Source of the DNA: Parapedobacter indicus
GTDB lineage: Bacteria; Bacteroidota; Bacteroidia; Sphingobacteriales; Sphingobacteriaceae
NCBI RefSeq assembly: GCF_900113765.1
Contig: NZ_FOQO01000004.1
Span: forward strand, 1 to 64,000
Direction: 5' to 3'
Length of the DNA stretch: 64,000 bases
In this document: piece by piece, positions 43,909 to 53,714 of the stretch
How the letters are laid out: each line of letters starts with the position of its first letter
Position numbering within the stretch: the first letter of the stretch is position 1
Notes under the pieces: model-generated
Databases searched by the model: none
What the model saw: the letters and a program-made list of their open reading frames with translations, nothing else
What the model was told of the DNA's origin: nothing
Position numbers and translations under genes: made by a program

Positions 43909-45813
43909 TCACCTCGATAACACAGCCTTGCGGTTGTCAAGCGTATATACCCGATTGATGAACGTGCTGAATTCCGCATATTGGTCCGCCGGGAAAGTAC
44001 CTTCGTGGAGGAGGAACTTCCGATGGTACGTAAGCTGATTTCCTGTTTGCTCAACCGTAGCGTGATATTGGCCGAAAGGACTATCGATTGTCTCCTCCCA
44101 ACTTCCCGAAACCAATGTACAGCCGCCGGGCAAAGTGAAAACGATATGATCTTCATCAAGGTATCCCCTATTGATGTAAACTGGTAGCATCCGGTTCTTC
44201 AGCACCGGGATGGTATTGCGACGGTTGAACACGTTTGCGATGAGGAATACCTGCTCATTGTTGGCAGGCGCATAACCCGCCAATGTAACATCAAAAGTTT
44301 CCGTCAGGGTCGGTATATCCAATTCCCCTTTCCGGTAAGCGATGTTGTGGAAGCCGATGTGATCGATATCGTAGGTATCTTTCAGGAGATTCATCTGTTC
44401 AATATTGCTGCTTTCGGCAATTTCGAGGTGGTTGTCATACTGAGCAGCAGCAAATTCCGTTGTCACGGTCCCGATAAGCATACCGTCATCCTTCAGCGTT
44501 AATGTGGCTTGGCGCCGTTGGAGATTCGCCTCCTCCGCGTAGCGTGGCGTCCGCAGGAGTTTGCCTCCCTGCTGTGTACATGCAAGCACCGTCCTGTCGT
44601 CAGTAAATGAACCCAAAAAACCAAAGGGTGTGCGTTGACTGGTGCATTCCAACCAGGTAGTATCGTTTTCGAATGGCAAGCATAGGATAACATGGTTGCC
44701 TTGCTCCATTCCTGCAAAATCGGGCTGCATGTCACGCTTGGCACTTCCCGCCTCCACTACGCAATAGTAGGAAGAGATTCCTACCACATTCAGGAGCGCC
44801 TGCATGTAGTTGACCAGTCCCTTACAATCGCCATATCCAAGCCTGTCCACTTCGCTTGCCGCTGTGGGTTTGAAGCCGCCGATACCGATCTGGACACTGA
44901 CGTACCTTGTTTTCCGCTGAAGATACGCATATAGGGTTCGTGCTTTTTCCTTATCGGATGCCTTATCGGCTACCAATTGCCTGACTTCCTGAATGGTACT
45001 TTCGGGGAGTGTCAATCCATCAGCCAAAAGCGCTTTGTGAACCCAACGGCCCAACTCGGACCAATCGGCATACTGCCCCCGGTGTTTATAATAAACAAAA
45101 TCGACCGGAGCAACCCGCACCCAAATACAATAAGTATCCGGATTGGGACTATAAGGTTCCTGTCGTCGTGCCACAAGGTTGGATACCTCCCACGTCAGGG
45201 CTTTCCGGCCATCAAGATCCTCTGAAATGGGTTCACCCCCGTAATTCATGGCCTTGATACGCACCTTGTCGGCTGCCTCGCATAGGAACGTGTACCGACT
45301 ATGCTCAACCGAAACATCCGGATAAGCATCTGGTCGCCAAATCGGTATGATCAGATTTTGCTTCAGTTCCAATTCATATTCGTATTCCACCGTATACGGA
45401 TAGTGGGTCACCGCGGGAAGGAAATGTTTCATCCTGCTATCTTCATACAATGAGAAACTGCTCACCGCACTTTCATCCATGAAATCGCGGTGTGTGAATT
45501 TGCCGGTCTGGAAACCGTTGGCGTCAAACACCCGTCCAGCGATACGCTTTATTACTGTACTTTTGTCGTAGTGAATAACCAGTCTGGCCTTGCCCTCACC
45601 GCCTTTGTTGAAGACCGTAATAGCCTGCTTTACATGGTAGTTCACTTTGGTGGGCGCCTGCATGTCGACGACGATGGTTTCATGCCGCACTACCGCATCT
45701 GCCCGGGCTTTGAGCGCCGTGGGAATGTCGGCGATGGCATAATCGGATTGCGCTTGATTCCCGTAAGTGGCGATCACTGTCGCCATCATCACGATGCAAC
45801 CTATTATCCTCAT
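43909..45813 (-). CDS. DUF3857/transglutaminase-like protein with intact catalytic Cys
   Basis: 634 aa with a signal peptide (residues 1-21). DUF3857 beta-sandwich domain (about 30-240), then a transglutaminase-like domain with RLGYGDCKGLVNYMQALLNVVG (Cys near 330) and a His in GNHVILCLPF; the third position of the triad, usually Asp, is Glu in WLECTS. A DUF3858-like tail follows. Substrate unknown; periplasmic protein cross-linking or peptidase activity is possible. Its start overlaps the upstream stop by 4 bases, so it is coupled to the Cys-less paralogue. Convergent with the M1 peptidase gene, 6 bases away. Confidence 0.88.
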   Translation of the reverse strand: MRIIGCIVMMATVIATYGNQAQSDYAIADIPTALKARADAVVRHETIVVDMQAPTKVNYHVKQAITVFNKGGEGKARLVIHYDKSTVIKRIAGRVFDANGFQTGKFTHRDFMDESAVSSFSLYEDSRMKHFLPAVTHYPYTVEYEYELELKQNLIIPIWRPDAYPDVSVEHSRYTFLCEAADKVRIKAMNYGGEPISEDLDGRKALTWEVSNLVARRQEPYSPNPDTYCIWVRVAPVDFVYYKHRGQYADWSELGRWVHKALLADGLTLPESTIQEVRQLVADKASDKEKARTLYAYLQRKTRYVSVQIGIGGFKPTAASEVDRLGYGDCKGLVNYMQALLNVVGISSYYCVVEAGSAKRDMQPDFAGMEQGNHVILCLPFENDTTWLECTSQRTPFGFLGSFTDDRTVLACTQQGGKLLRTPRYAEEANLQRRQATLTLKDDGMLIGTVTTEFAAAQYDNHLEIAESSNIEQMNLLKDTYDIDHIGFHNIAYRKGELDIPTLTETFDVTLAGYAPANNEQVFLIANVFNRRNTIPVLKNRMLPVYINRGYLDEDHIVFTLPGGCTLVSGSWEETIDSPFGQYHATVEQTGNQLTYHRKFLLHEGTFPADQYAEFSTFINRVYTLDNRKAVLSR

Positions 45814-47798
45814 TTTCCGTTGGTTTTACTGAGCATCACATCAATTTTCTCTTGCCGGATGATCCGGCCGAAAAGTTCTTTCAATGCAAAATAACTTTCG
45901 GGTGGATAAGTGGTGTGGTTAAGCGTCAGTAGTTGCGAAAACGAGAATGTATCGCCGACCAGTTGCGTTTGCGTGACATACCTGCCGCCGTTATCTTCCA
46001 AAGTCAGGTTAGAATCGTCAGGTTTCGATTTCAACACATAGCCGTGGGGCAGCTTAATCGTCATGACCACGCGATCCTCGCGCACTGCTCCTATGTCTAC
46101 GGGATAAGTGCGCTCATCCAGGTTGAATGGGTTTTTGCCGATCCGGTTGAGAAAAAATGGATTGAAGAAAACTGTTTCTGAAGCTAGGCTATCATACAAT
46201 TTCATCTCCACCTCATACCGCTCCGTCAACGGTACGTCTACGTCTTCCCTTCCGTCGATCTCGCCAGCAAGCATATCGAAACCGATAAGCTGTTCATTTC
46301 TATGCTCCATATATTCTTCCACCGTGGTATATTCTGCAAGTTCCCGCCGTTTGCGATGCGCTGCGTAGCCAAGGCTTTGGATTAGCAATCGTCCCTTAAG
46401 CATTCCGTTCGGAAATAACTCTGCCATCAGTGTATATCGGACGATCGATTTCTGCGACGAGGTAAGCGCAATCCAATAGGAAGGTTTCTTGAGGTTAATC
46501 ACGCGGGCCTTTCCATTGATGCAATGCAGGGGAAGCAGACCGAACGGCAGTAATGGATCGGTGGCATCCAACAGGTAATAGCTGTCCCCGATGTTCACCT
46601 TAGCCACTACATAGTTGAAATTAGTCAAGACCGGATGGACATCATTGACCAAGCCGTTATCACGTGTCGATAGGATGACCGCTTCGGCATCCAACCCCGC
46701 GGCGCTCAATCCGGCAATCAGCGCGAGGTTGATGTCGCCTATGTTTCCAGACCGCTCTTCAAGTGCTTCCTTGATGCCATTTTCACTATACTTGCCTAAG
46801 TAGCGGTTCCATTTGATATGCTGCTGAATATAGCGGTAAAGCGCTTTTGCTTTTCCGAGGTCGTCCGCCGCTCCTTTCAGGATTTCCGGCAGCAGCGATT
46901 TGAACACATTGTCGCGTTTCATTTGACTTCCAAAGCTGGCGTCGGTTGCTAACTCGCGGTCTACGTTCCGCCATTCCTTGGTGATTTTCAGGTTAGCTCC
47001 ATTAAGTCGATACACATCAGATAGCTCAAAATAAATAGCTGATTTAAAATTACTTGCAGCTGTCATGTAATCTTCCGATACGAAAGCCGGAATATGTTGC
47101 ATTCCATAGGTCATGTGCGAGCAATCGATATCTCGGCCTGCAATTCGGAAGGCACCCCGGTCCAGCTTGGCATCCTGCGTAGTTAGCTTATAGGGGCCGC
47201 GCAATGTCACGTTGTAGGTGTACATACCTGGTATAATCGCTTCGAACTGGCTGTTGATTTTGGGGATATCATCCTGGAACTGCCACGTCTTGAAATTGAA
47301 AATATACGGAGATACCAATCGATAGCTGTATTCGATGATGCTTCCGTCTTGCAAATCGGGGAAAGTGAATTTCGTGTGCGTGACGTATTTACTTACATTT
47401 TCCTTGTAAATGCGGGCCTTATCCAAGGGTATGGAAACGATACGTCCATCCACGATATTGATGGTTACGGCCTTAATTTCCAACAACGCATCTGTTCGCC
47501 CACCACTTTCGTCCCTATAGGTCGGCAACTCGATATCCGCGTATCGATATCCGTCCCGATTGAATAGTTTGATACGCACATGATAGTCTACGATCAACTC
47601 GGTATAGCCCCTTGTATCGTTATACGCCATGTATGCTTTGCCGTATTCATTCAGTACTGCCGCATTGGAAAAGCTATCCAGATCGTTTTTGACAAGTTTG
47701 TTGTCTTCCGGTGTGATCGAACCGAATGCAAAATCTTGCGCTACCAGGCACCAGGGAAGCAAAACGAAAGAGATAAAGGCTAAGTAGGATTTTAACAT
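45810..47798 (-). CDS. DUF3857 protein with inactive transglutaminase domain
   Basis: 662 aa with a signal peptide (residues 1-20). Same layout as the downstream gene: DUF3857 (about 35-250), transglutaminase-like domain, C-terminal beta-rich domain. The catalytic Cys position reads RSGNIGDINLALIAGL (Ile instead of Cys) and the His position reads NFNYVVA (Tyr), while the Asp survives in YYLLDATDP. So this is a predicted pseudoenzyme. Divergent from mreB. Function unknown; a structural or substrate-presenting role for its coupled partner is inference. Confidence 0.88.
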   Translation of the reverse strand: MLKSYLAFISFVLLPWCLVAQDFAFGSITPEDNKLVKNDLDSFSNAAVLNEYGKAYMAYNDTRGYTELIVDYHVRIKLFNRDGYRYADIELPTYRDESGGRTDALLEIKAVTINIVDGRIVSIPLDKARIYKENVSKYVTHTKFTFPDLQDGSIIEYSYRLVSPYIFNFKTWQFQDDIPKINSQFEAIIPGMYTYNVTLRGPYKLTTQDAKLDRGAFRIAGRDIDCSHMTYGMQHIPAFVSEDYMTAASNFKSAIYFELSDVYRLNGANLKITKEWRNVDRELATDASFGSQMKRDNVFKSLLPEILKGAADDLGKAKALYRYIQQHIKWNRYLGKYSENGIKEALEERSGNIGDINLALIAGLSAAGLDAEAVILSTRDNGLVNDVHPVLTNFNYVVAKVNIGDSYYLLDATDPLLPFGLLPLHCINGKARVINLKKPSYWIALTSSQKSIVRYTLMAELFPNGMLKGRLLIQSLGYAAHRKRRELAEYTTVEEYMEHRNEQLIGFDMLAGEIDGREDVDVPLTERYEVEMKLYDSLASETVFFNPFFLNRIGKNPFNLDERTYPVDIGAVREDRVVMTIKLPHGYVLKSKPDDSNLTLEDNGGRYVTQTQLVGDTFSFSQLLTLNHTTYPPESYFALKELFGRIIRQEKIDVMLSKTNGK

Positions 47799-47846
47799 GT
47801 CAGGAATAAATCAATTGTTGCTGGCTAAAGTTATCAGTTTTTTTGG

Positions 47847-47854
47847 TAGGTTTG
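47847..47854 (+). promoter_or_regulatory. mreB -7 element (TAGGTTTG)
   Basis: Exact TAnnTTTG match 35 bases before the mreB ATG; TTG triplets upstream (47815-47820) are too far for the standard spacing. Shared divergent region with the DUF3857 operon. Confidence 0.4.
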
Positions 47855-47888
47855 CACCTAATTTAAAAATCTTATCATATTTTGCCGG

Positions 47889-48911
47889 ATGGGCTTATTT
47901 AACTGGTTTACACAAGAAGTTGCTATTGATTTGGGGACCGCCAACACGCTTATTATCCATAATGACAAGGTGGTAGTGGACGAACCTTCCATTGTTGCGT
48001 TTGACCGTACCACCAACAAGGTCATCGCGATCGGCCGGCAGGCCATGCAAATGGAAGGCAAGACACACGACAATATCCGTACGGTGCGGCCGCTGAAAGA
48101 CGGTGTGATTGCCGACTTTAACGCTGCCGAACACATGATCCGGGGTATGATTAAGATGGTCAACAATGGCAAGGGTTGGTTTTTCCCTTCCCTGCGCATG
48201 GTTATCTGTATCCCTTCGGGCATCACAGAGGTGGAGAAACGGGCCGTTCGCGACTCGGCAGAGATAGCAGGTGCCAAAGAAGTATACCTGGTGCATGAAC
48301 CGATGGCTGCGGCGGTAGGTATCGGTATCGATGTAGAAGAACCCATGGGCAATATGGTTATTGATATTGGCGGTGGTACCACCGAAATCGCGGTTATTGC
48401 CCTTTCGGGAATTGTGTGTGACCAATCGATCCGTGTAGCTGGAGATAATTTCGATTCGGACATTGTCCAATATATCCGTCGGCAACACAACATCATGATT
48501 GGCGATCGTACAGCAGAGAAAATTAAGATAGAAGTTGGGTCGGCGTTACCGGAATTGCAGGATCCGCCTGCCGATTTTGCGGTGCAAGGCCGGGATTTGA
48601 TGACAGGAGTACCTAAACAGATCACCGTTTCTTATACTGAGATTGCACATTGCTTGGATAAATCCATTTCCAAAATCGAGGAAGCAATTCTAAAAGCGCT
48701 GGAAATCACGCCACCTGAGCTTTCGGCCGACATTTACCAAACCGGCATCTACCTGACTGGCGGCGGAGCGCTGTTACGCGGTTTGGACAAACGTATTCAG
48801 GCCAAAACCAAATTACCTGTGCATGTTGCCGAAGATCCGTTGCGCGCCGTAGTGCGTGGTACCGGTATCGCCTTGAAAAACATCGGTACGTTCAAATTTT
48901 TGATGCAGTAA
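47889..48911 (+). CDS. mreB: Rod shape-determining actin MreB
   Basis: 340 aa, usual length. Actin-like ATPase forming membrane-bound filaments that guide lateral wall synthesis. N-terminal amphipathic membrane anchor GLFNWF, phosphate-1 motif AIDLGTANTLI, SGITEVEKRAVRDSAEIAGA, phosphate-2 motif MVIDIGGGTTEIAVIAL, and adenosine motif ITGGGALLRGLDKR-like (LTGGGALLRGLD). First gene of the mreBCD-mrdA-rodA operon. Confidence 0.98.
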   Translation: MGLFNWFTQEVAIDLGTANTLIIHNDKVVVDEPSIVAFDRTTNKVIAIGRQAMQMEGKTHDNIRTVRPLKDGVIADFNAAEHMIRGMIKMVNNGKGWFFPSLRMVICIPSGITEVEKRAVRDSAEIAGAKEVYLVHEPMAAAVGIGIDVEEPMGNMVIDIGGGTTEIAVIALSGIVCDQSIRVAGDNFDSDIVQYIRRQHNIMIGDRTAEKIKIEVGSALPELQDPPADFAVQGRDLMTGVPKQITVSYTEIAHCLDKSISKIEEAILKALEITPPELSADIYQTGIYLTGGGALLRGLDKRIQAKTKLPVHVAEDPLRAVVRGTGIALKNIGTFKFLMQ

Positions 48912-48992
48912 TTAGGTCCGAAAGACGGAAAGTAAGAAAATTCGGCACGGGCTGACGTAAAACACTTCGCTCATTGCGAATAATATCGGGTT

Positions 48993-49826
48993 ATGAAGAA
49001 CCTTTGGCTAATTCTTACTAGATATAATGCGTTTTTTTTGTTTATCGTGTTTTTTGGTTTTGCCTACTACCTGGTTGTCCAAAACAACACGTTTCAACGG
49101 GCATCAGCGGTAAATACTTCCAATCAACTCGTTGGCGCTGCTTACGCAAAAATCAATGGGTGGAAAAGTTACCTCCACCTTAGTGAAGACAATGCGCTGT
49201 TGGCGGAAGAAAATGCACGGCTCAAGGAGCAATTGCAACGGGTGATGGCCCCCGACAGCTTGGCACAGGGCACGGTAGTGGATTCCATAGAAAATGTGCA
49301 ATACCATTACATCGTGGCCAAGGTGACCAACAACAGCATCCACCAGAAAAACAATTACATCACGTTGGATAAAGGGCGTGTACATGGCATCCAAAAAGGC
49401 ATGGGTGTTATATCGGCCAGCGGAATCGTAGGCATTGTTCTCAATGTGTCTGACCATTTTTCCACAGTCCAGTCGCTGCTGCATAGCGAAACCCGGGTCA
49501 GCGCAGCATTGGAAGACAGCAAGGCTTTCGGATCCATGACATGGGGAGAGGGCTACGATGCCCGCGTCGGGATGCTGAAAGACATCCCCAACCATGTGAA
49601 AGTTAGAAAGGGTGAAGCGGTCTTAACCTCCGGGTTTTCTCTCTTTCCTCCCGGCATTCCCATTGGCAAGGTAATTGAAACAGGCATATCGGGCGGCGAC
49701 AGTTTCTTGGACATTAAGGTTGAGCTAAGCACTCCATTTCATAATCTCCAGCACGTTTACGTTGTTGACGACCTCTTAGCCGGCGAGCGTACCGAGTTGG
49801 AATCCCAAAACGAGAACAATGGCTAA
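48993..49826 (+). CDS. mreC: Rod shape-determining protein MreC
   Basis: 277 aa. Short cytoplasmic tail, one transmembrane helix (about 12-29, FFLFIVFFGFAYYLVV), a coiled-coil (LAEENARLKEQLQRV, about 70-85) and the periplasmic beta-sandwich pair (VTNNSIHQKNNYITLDKG; GIVGIVLNVSDHFSTVQSLLH; GEAVLTSGFSLFPPGIPIGKV). Scaffold linking MreB to PBP2/RodA. Starts 81 bases after mreB and its stop overlaps mreD by 8 bases. Confidence 0.96.
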   Translation: MKNLWLILTRYNAFFLFIVFFGFAYYLVVQNNTFQRASAVNTSNQLVGAAYAKINGWKSYLHLSEDNALLAEENARLKEQLQRVMAPDSLAQGTVVDSIENVQYHYIVAKVTNNSIHQKNNYITLDKGRVHGIQKGMGVISASGIVGIVLNVSDHFSTVQSLLHSETRVSAALEDSKAFGSMTWGEGYDARVGMLKDIPNHVKVRKGEAVLTSGFSLFPPGIPIGKVIETGISGGDSFLDIKVELSTPFHNLQHVYVVDDLLAGERTELESQNENNG

Positions 49827-50334
49827 AATTTTTGTATATAATGCTGTCCGTTTCCTTGTTTTGGTTATTTTGCAGGTATTCTTATTCAAGAATATCGGCT
49901 ATTACAATTTAGCCACTCCCTTTCCTTACATCCTGTTTATTCTGCTCCTTCCCGTCGGTATCCCCAATTTTCTACTATACTGCATTGCCTTTTCCACCGG
50001 CATCACCGTAGATGCATTTTACGATACGCTGGGCGTCAATGCCGCCGCGTGTGTTGCATTAGCATGGGCACGTATCATTTTCGTCCGTATCACGCTGCAA
50101 ACCGATCATTATGAAAGTTATTTGACCCCCCTGTGGGGCAATGTGCCATTCCGGTGGTATTTCTTGTACGTATCCGTAATTACCTTGTTCCACCATGCCG
50201 TCCTGTTCATGATGGAGACCTTTTCTTTCCATCAATTCCATTACACCGTCGTCCGTGTCTTATTAAGTTGTATATTTACGGTCGTTATCATTTTATTGTT
50301 CAGTTTGCTGTTTTATCGAAAAAAGCAGCGTTAA
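49819..50334 (+). CDS. mreD: Rod shape-determining protein MreD
   Basis: 171 aa with five to six predicted transmembrane helices (FLVLVILQVFLFKNIGYY; TPFPYILFILLLPVGIPNFLLY; FTVVIILLFSLLFY). The family is low in sequence identity; the call rests on size, topology and position between mreC and mrdA. Membrane partner of MreC. Start overlaps mreC by 8 bases (ATGGCTAA). Confidence 0.9.
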   Translation: MAKIFVYNAVRFLVLVILQVFLFKNIGYYNLATPFPYILFILLLPVGIPNFLLYCIAFSTGITVDAFYDTLGVNAAACVALAWARIIFVRITLQTDHYESYLTPLWGNVPFRWYFLYVSVITLFHHAVLFMMETFSFHQFHYTVVRVLLSCIFTVVIILLFSLLFYRKKQR

Positions 50335-50362
50335 CACTACCGGGAAAGTCTACTGTGGGTAA

Positions 50363-52315
50363 ATGAATAGTTTTTTTGAGCGGAAGTACATTATTCAAGG
50401 CGTTTTTATTGCGGTGGCAATTGTTATTGCTGCTAGGCTTTTTTACCTGCAACTGATCGATGAGTCGTACCTGCTGTCGGCCAATAACAACGTACTGAGA
50501 AAGATGGTCATTTACCCCGCCCGGGGCGTCATTCTTGACCGCAATGGGCAGGTGCTTGTCCAGAACGAACCCGTTTATGACCTGTTGGTAACGCCACGGG
50601 AGGTGAAAGACATTGATACGGCATTATTGTGTGAGCTGGTAGGGATCGACAAAGCAGGCTTCGACCGTCGGATGGCAACCGCACGCAGCTATTCTCCCTA
50701 TAAGGCATCTCAGTTTGAAAAGCAGATACCTTCCACCGCTTATGCCAAGTTACAGGAACACCTCTATAAATTCCGAGGATTTTATGTGCAGAACCGCACG
50801 GTGCGCAGCTACCCGGATAGCATTGCTGCTCAATTTCTAGGCTATATCCAGGAAGTCAATGACCGCGATATCGAACGATCCAAGGGCTTCTACCGGCCGG
50901 GCGACTACATTGGCGCCAGTGGCGTGGAAAGCGCCTACGAAGAGCTATTACGGGGCCAGCGGGGGGTAAAGAACGTAATGGTGGATGCCTTCAACCGGCC
51001 GCAGGGCGTTTTTGCCGATGGCAAATATGACACATTGGCCGTGGCGGGAGACGGATTGGTTTCGTCGTTGGACAAAGATTTACAAATCCTTGCCGAAAAG
51101 CTGATGCGCAACAAAATCGGCAGTGTTGTTGCCATTGAACCTTCTACAGGTGAAATCCTGACATTTGTAAGCAGTCCGAGTTACGACCCGAACATGATGG
51201 TGGGCCGCGAGCGCGGAAACAACTACATGAAACTGTTGTATGATCCCCATAAACCGATGTTTATCCGTCCCATACAAGCGCAGTATCCTCCGGGATCTGT
51301 CTTTAAGGTAGTCAGTGCCCTAACTGCCCAACAGGCCGGTTTGATCGATCAGCATACCGTATTCAACTGCCCCGGCGGCTATCGTTACGGCGGTGGCCGG
51401 GCGATTATGCGCTGTACGCACGTAGACGGTCCCATTCCATTAATTACCGCCATTCAGCGTTCGTGCAACACCTACTTCGGTTATACCTATGCCCGGATGA
51501 TCGATCATCGCGGAATGCCGACCAGCGAAGCGTATACCCTGTGGCGGGAGGCTTCCATGAAGTTCGGTATTGGGCATGCCTTGGGAATTGACTTACCCGG
51601 TGAAAAAAGTGGGCTTCTGCCTACGTCGGATTTCTATACCAAACGTTATGGAAATGCAAAATGGGGCTCCGGCTATAACATATCACTGTCTATTGGTCAA
51701 GGTGAAATGGGCATAACCCCCTTACAGATGGCCAACATTATGGCGATTGTAGCCAACCGGGGTTTCTATTACCGGCCGCACCTCATTAAGGGAATTGGCG
51801 AAAAGAAAATTGTCAAACCCGAATTTACCGAAAAAATTTCCGCCGGTGTTGATGAAAAATATTATGAACCCGTGGTCGAAGGGTTGAGCCGGGCAGTGAA
51901 TGTGCCTGGGGGCACGGGATACGCTGTTCGGATTGCAGACATCGAAATGTGCGGAAAGACGGGAACAGCGCAAAACCCGCACGGAGCCGACCATGCCGTT
52001 TTCTTTGCATTTGCACCCCGGGAAAACCCGAAGATAGCCATTGCGGTGGTTGTGGAAAATGCAGGATACGGCGGAGTATGGGCCGGCCCCATTGCCAGTA
52101 TGCTGGTTGAGCAATACCTCAAAGACACCATTACACTTCCAAAGTACATTCAGGACCGCATCCATAATGCCGACCTGTTACCCAAGCCGAAGGTTGAAAA
52201 GCCGAAGGAAACGGTTCGAACAGCGCCACAGCGGGATCCGATGCCACCCAGGAAACCCGACGAAGACGTTCAATTTATTCACCACAGTCTAGTAGCAATA
52301 AACCGATATGACTAA
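50363..52315 (+). CDS. mrdA: Penicillin-binding protein 2, elongasome transpeptidase
   Basis: 650 aa. Single N-terminal transmembrane helix (about 10-30), PBP dimerisation domain (ARGVILDRNGQVLVQNEP), transpeptidase domain with SxxK in PPGSVFKVVSAL, SxN in RSCNTYFGYTY, and KTG in MCGKTGTAQNPHG. A Pro/Arg-rich C-terminal extension (PRKPDEDVQ region) follows. It cross-links lateral peptidoglycan with RodA as glycosyltransferase partner. Starts 28 bases after mreD and overlaps rodA by 8 bases. Confidence 0.98.
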   Translation: MNSFFERKYIIQGVFIAVAIVIAARLFYLQLIDESYLLSANNNVLRKMVIYPARGVILDRNGQVLVQNEPVYDLLVTPREVKDIDTALLCELVGIDKAGFDRRMATARSYSPYKASQFEKQIPSTAYAKLQEHLYKFRGFYVQNRTVRSYPDSIAAQFLGYIQEVNDRDIERSKGFYRPGDYIGASGVESAYEELLRGQRGVKNVMVDAFNRPQGVFADGKYDTLAVAGDGLVSSLDKDLQILAEKLMRNKIGSVVAIEPSTGEILTFVSSPSYDPNMMVGRERGNNYMKLLYDPHKPMFIRPIQAQYPPGSVFKVVSALTAQQAGLIDQHTVFNCPGGYRYGGGRAIMRCTHVDGPIPLITAIQRSCNTYFGYTYARMIDHRGMPTSEAYTLWREASMKFGIGHALGIDLPGEKSGLLPTSDFYTKRYGNAKWGSGYNISLSIGQGEMGITPLQMANIMAIVANRGFYYRPHLIKGIGEKKIVKPEFTEKISAGVDEKYYEPVVEGLSRAVNVPGGTGYAVRIADIEMCGKTGTAQNPHGADHAVFFAFAPRENPKIAIAVVVENAGYGGVWAGPIASMLVEQYLKDTITLPKYIQDRIHNADLLPKPKVEKPKETVRTAPQRDPMPPRKPDEDVQFIHHSLVAINRYD

Positions 52316-53579
52316 CCACCCCCGACATCGATTATTTGGAGGTGACGTTGATTGGTTCACCGTACTATTGTGGTTTTCACTGTGTATTATTGGTTGGTTT
52401 AACATCCATGCTGCTGTATTTGATCCGGAATATCCGAGCTTATTCAACCTGAACACCAACTATGGCAAGCAGTCTATCTACATTTTTTCGGCGATGATCC
52501 TGGCGATTACCATTCTCATCGTGGATGCGAAATTTTACAGCTCCATCTCGCCTATCTTATACGCCATCACGATCTTACTACTGATTACCGTACTCATTGT
52601 TGGGCGCAACGTTGGCGGCAATCAGGCATGGATACCGATTGGCTCTTTCAGGTTGCAGCCTTCCGAGTTTGCTAAACTGGCTACTTGTCTGCTTCTGGCG
52701 CGGTATCTCAGCGCACAAAGTACAAAGAGCCCTAATCTCAAAAATCTATTTTTGGGTGCAATCATCATTTTTTTACCGGTCATCCTGGTATTAATGCAGC
52801 CAGATACCGGATCCGCATTAGCATTTTTCGCGCTGGTGTTCGTTTTCTATCGCGAAGGCTACATCTCGGGAGCGTGGATGTTGTTTGGTGCACTGGCCAT
52901 TCTGCTATTTGTACTTGCACTGGCCTTCAATCCATGGATTGTCGTGTTAACCTTGGCCGCAATCTGTGGACTGGCTATCTATTATTTCCGGAAAAAGATT
53001 AAAATTATTATTAATGTTGTCATCTTGTTTGCACTGTCTACCATCTATGTTTTCAGTGTCGAATTTGCGTATAAAAATGTATTGCAATCGCATCAACGGA
53101 ACCGTATTGATGTCATATTAGGAAAAATAGATGATCCACGCGGGGAAGGATACAACCTCAATCAATCCATGATTGCCATTGGCTCAGGGCAGTTTTGGGG
53201 TAAGGGCTACCTACAGGGCACGCAAACAAAATACAATTTTGTGCCTGAACAAAGCACTGATTTTATCTTTTGCACCATCGGAGAGGAATGGGGATTCGTG
53301 GGTTGTATGGTGGTCATTGGTATTTACCTGACGCTGTTACTGCGCATTATCAATATTGCCGAACGTCAACGTACGGCTTTTGCCCGTATTTACGCTTACG
53401 GAGTGGCCTGCATCCTGTTTTTTCACTTTGCCATCAATATTGGTATGACCATCGGTATCGTGCCAATTATTGGTATTCCCCTGCCCTTCATCAGCTACGG
53501 AGGATCGTCTTTATGGAGCTTCACTATTCTCCTGTTTATTATGATTAAGTTTGATTCAAATCGGAAGGGAATTGTTTAG
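52308..53579 (+). CDS. rodA: SEDS peptidoglycan glycosyltransferase RodA
   Basis: 423 aa, about ten transmembrane helices. SEDS features: NVGGNQAWIPIGSFRLQPSEFAK, LMQPDTGSALAFFALVFVF, HQRNRIDVILGKIDDPRGEGYNLNQSMIAIGSGQFWGKGY, EQSTDFIFCTIGEEWGF, and the C-terminal PLPFISYGGSSLW. Polymerises lipid II for wall elongation with PBP2. Start overlaps mrdA (ATGACTAA). Confidence 0.98.
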   Translation: MTNHPRHRLFGGDVDWFTVLLWFSLCIIGWFNIHAAVFDPEYPSLFNLNTNYGKQSIYIFSAMILAITILIVDAKFYSSISPILYAITILLLITVLIVGRNVGGNQAWIPIGSFRLQPSEFAKLATCLLLARYLSAQSTKSPNLKNLFLGAIIIFLPVILVLMQPDTGSALAFFALVFVFYREGYISGAWMLFGALAILLFVLALAFNPWIVVLTLAAICGLAIYYFRKKIKIIINVVILFALSTIYVFSVEFAYKNVLQSHQRNRIDVILGKIDDPRGEGYNLNQSMIAIGSGQFWGKGYLQGTQTKYNFVPEQSTDFIFCTIGEEWGFVGCMVVIGIYLTLLLRIINIAERQRTAFARIYAYGVACILFFHFAINIGMTIGIVPIIGIPLPFISYGGSSLWSFTILLFIMIKFDSNRKGIV

Positions 53580-53593
53580 TTACCAAATGCGCG

Positions 53594-53614
53594 GCCCTGC
53601 AAGGGTCGCAGGGC
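53594..53614. other. GC-rich stem-loop after rodA
   Basis: Perfect 7-bp arms GCCCTGC / GCAGGGC with a 7-base loop, 15 bases after the rodA stop, without a following T-tract. It may stabilise the 3' end of the operon mRNA. The rest of 53580-53714 is AT-rich with no recognisable feature. Confidence 0.35.
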
Positions 53615-53714
53615 ACTACGCAAATGGCTGCACACATGAATGACAACAAATTTAAGAGATTAATAATAAAATCCTAAATTTTTTGAAATTTTTTTATTGA
53701 TCTTTCCCAATCGC

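Noticed and set aside
47895-48488. A 197-codon minus-strand ORF opposite mreB
   Set aside because: Antisense to the highly conserved mreB; no promoter or recognisable protein pattern.
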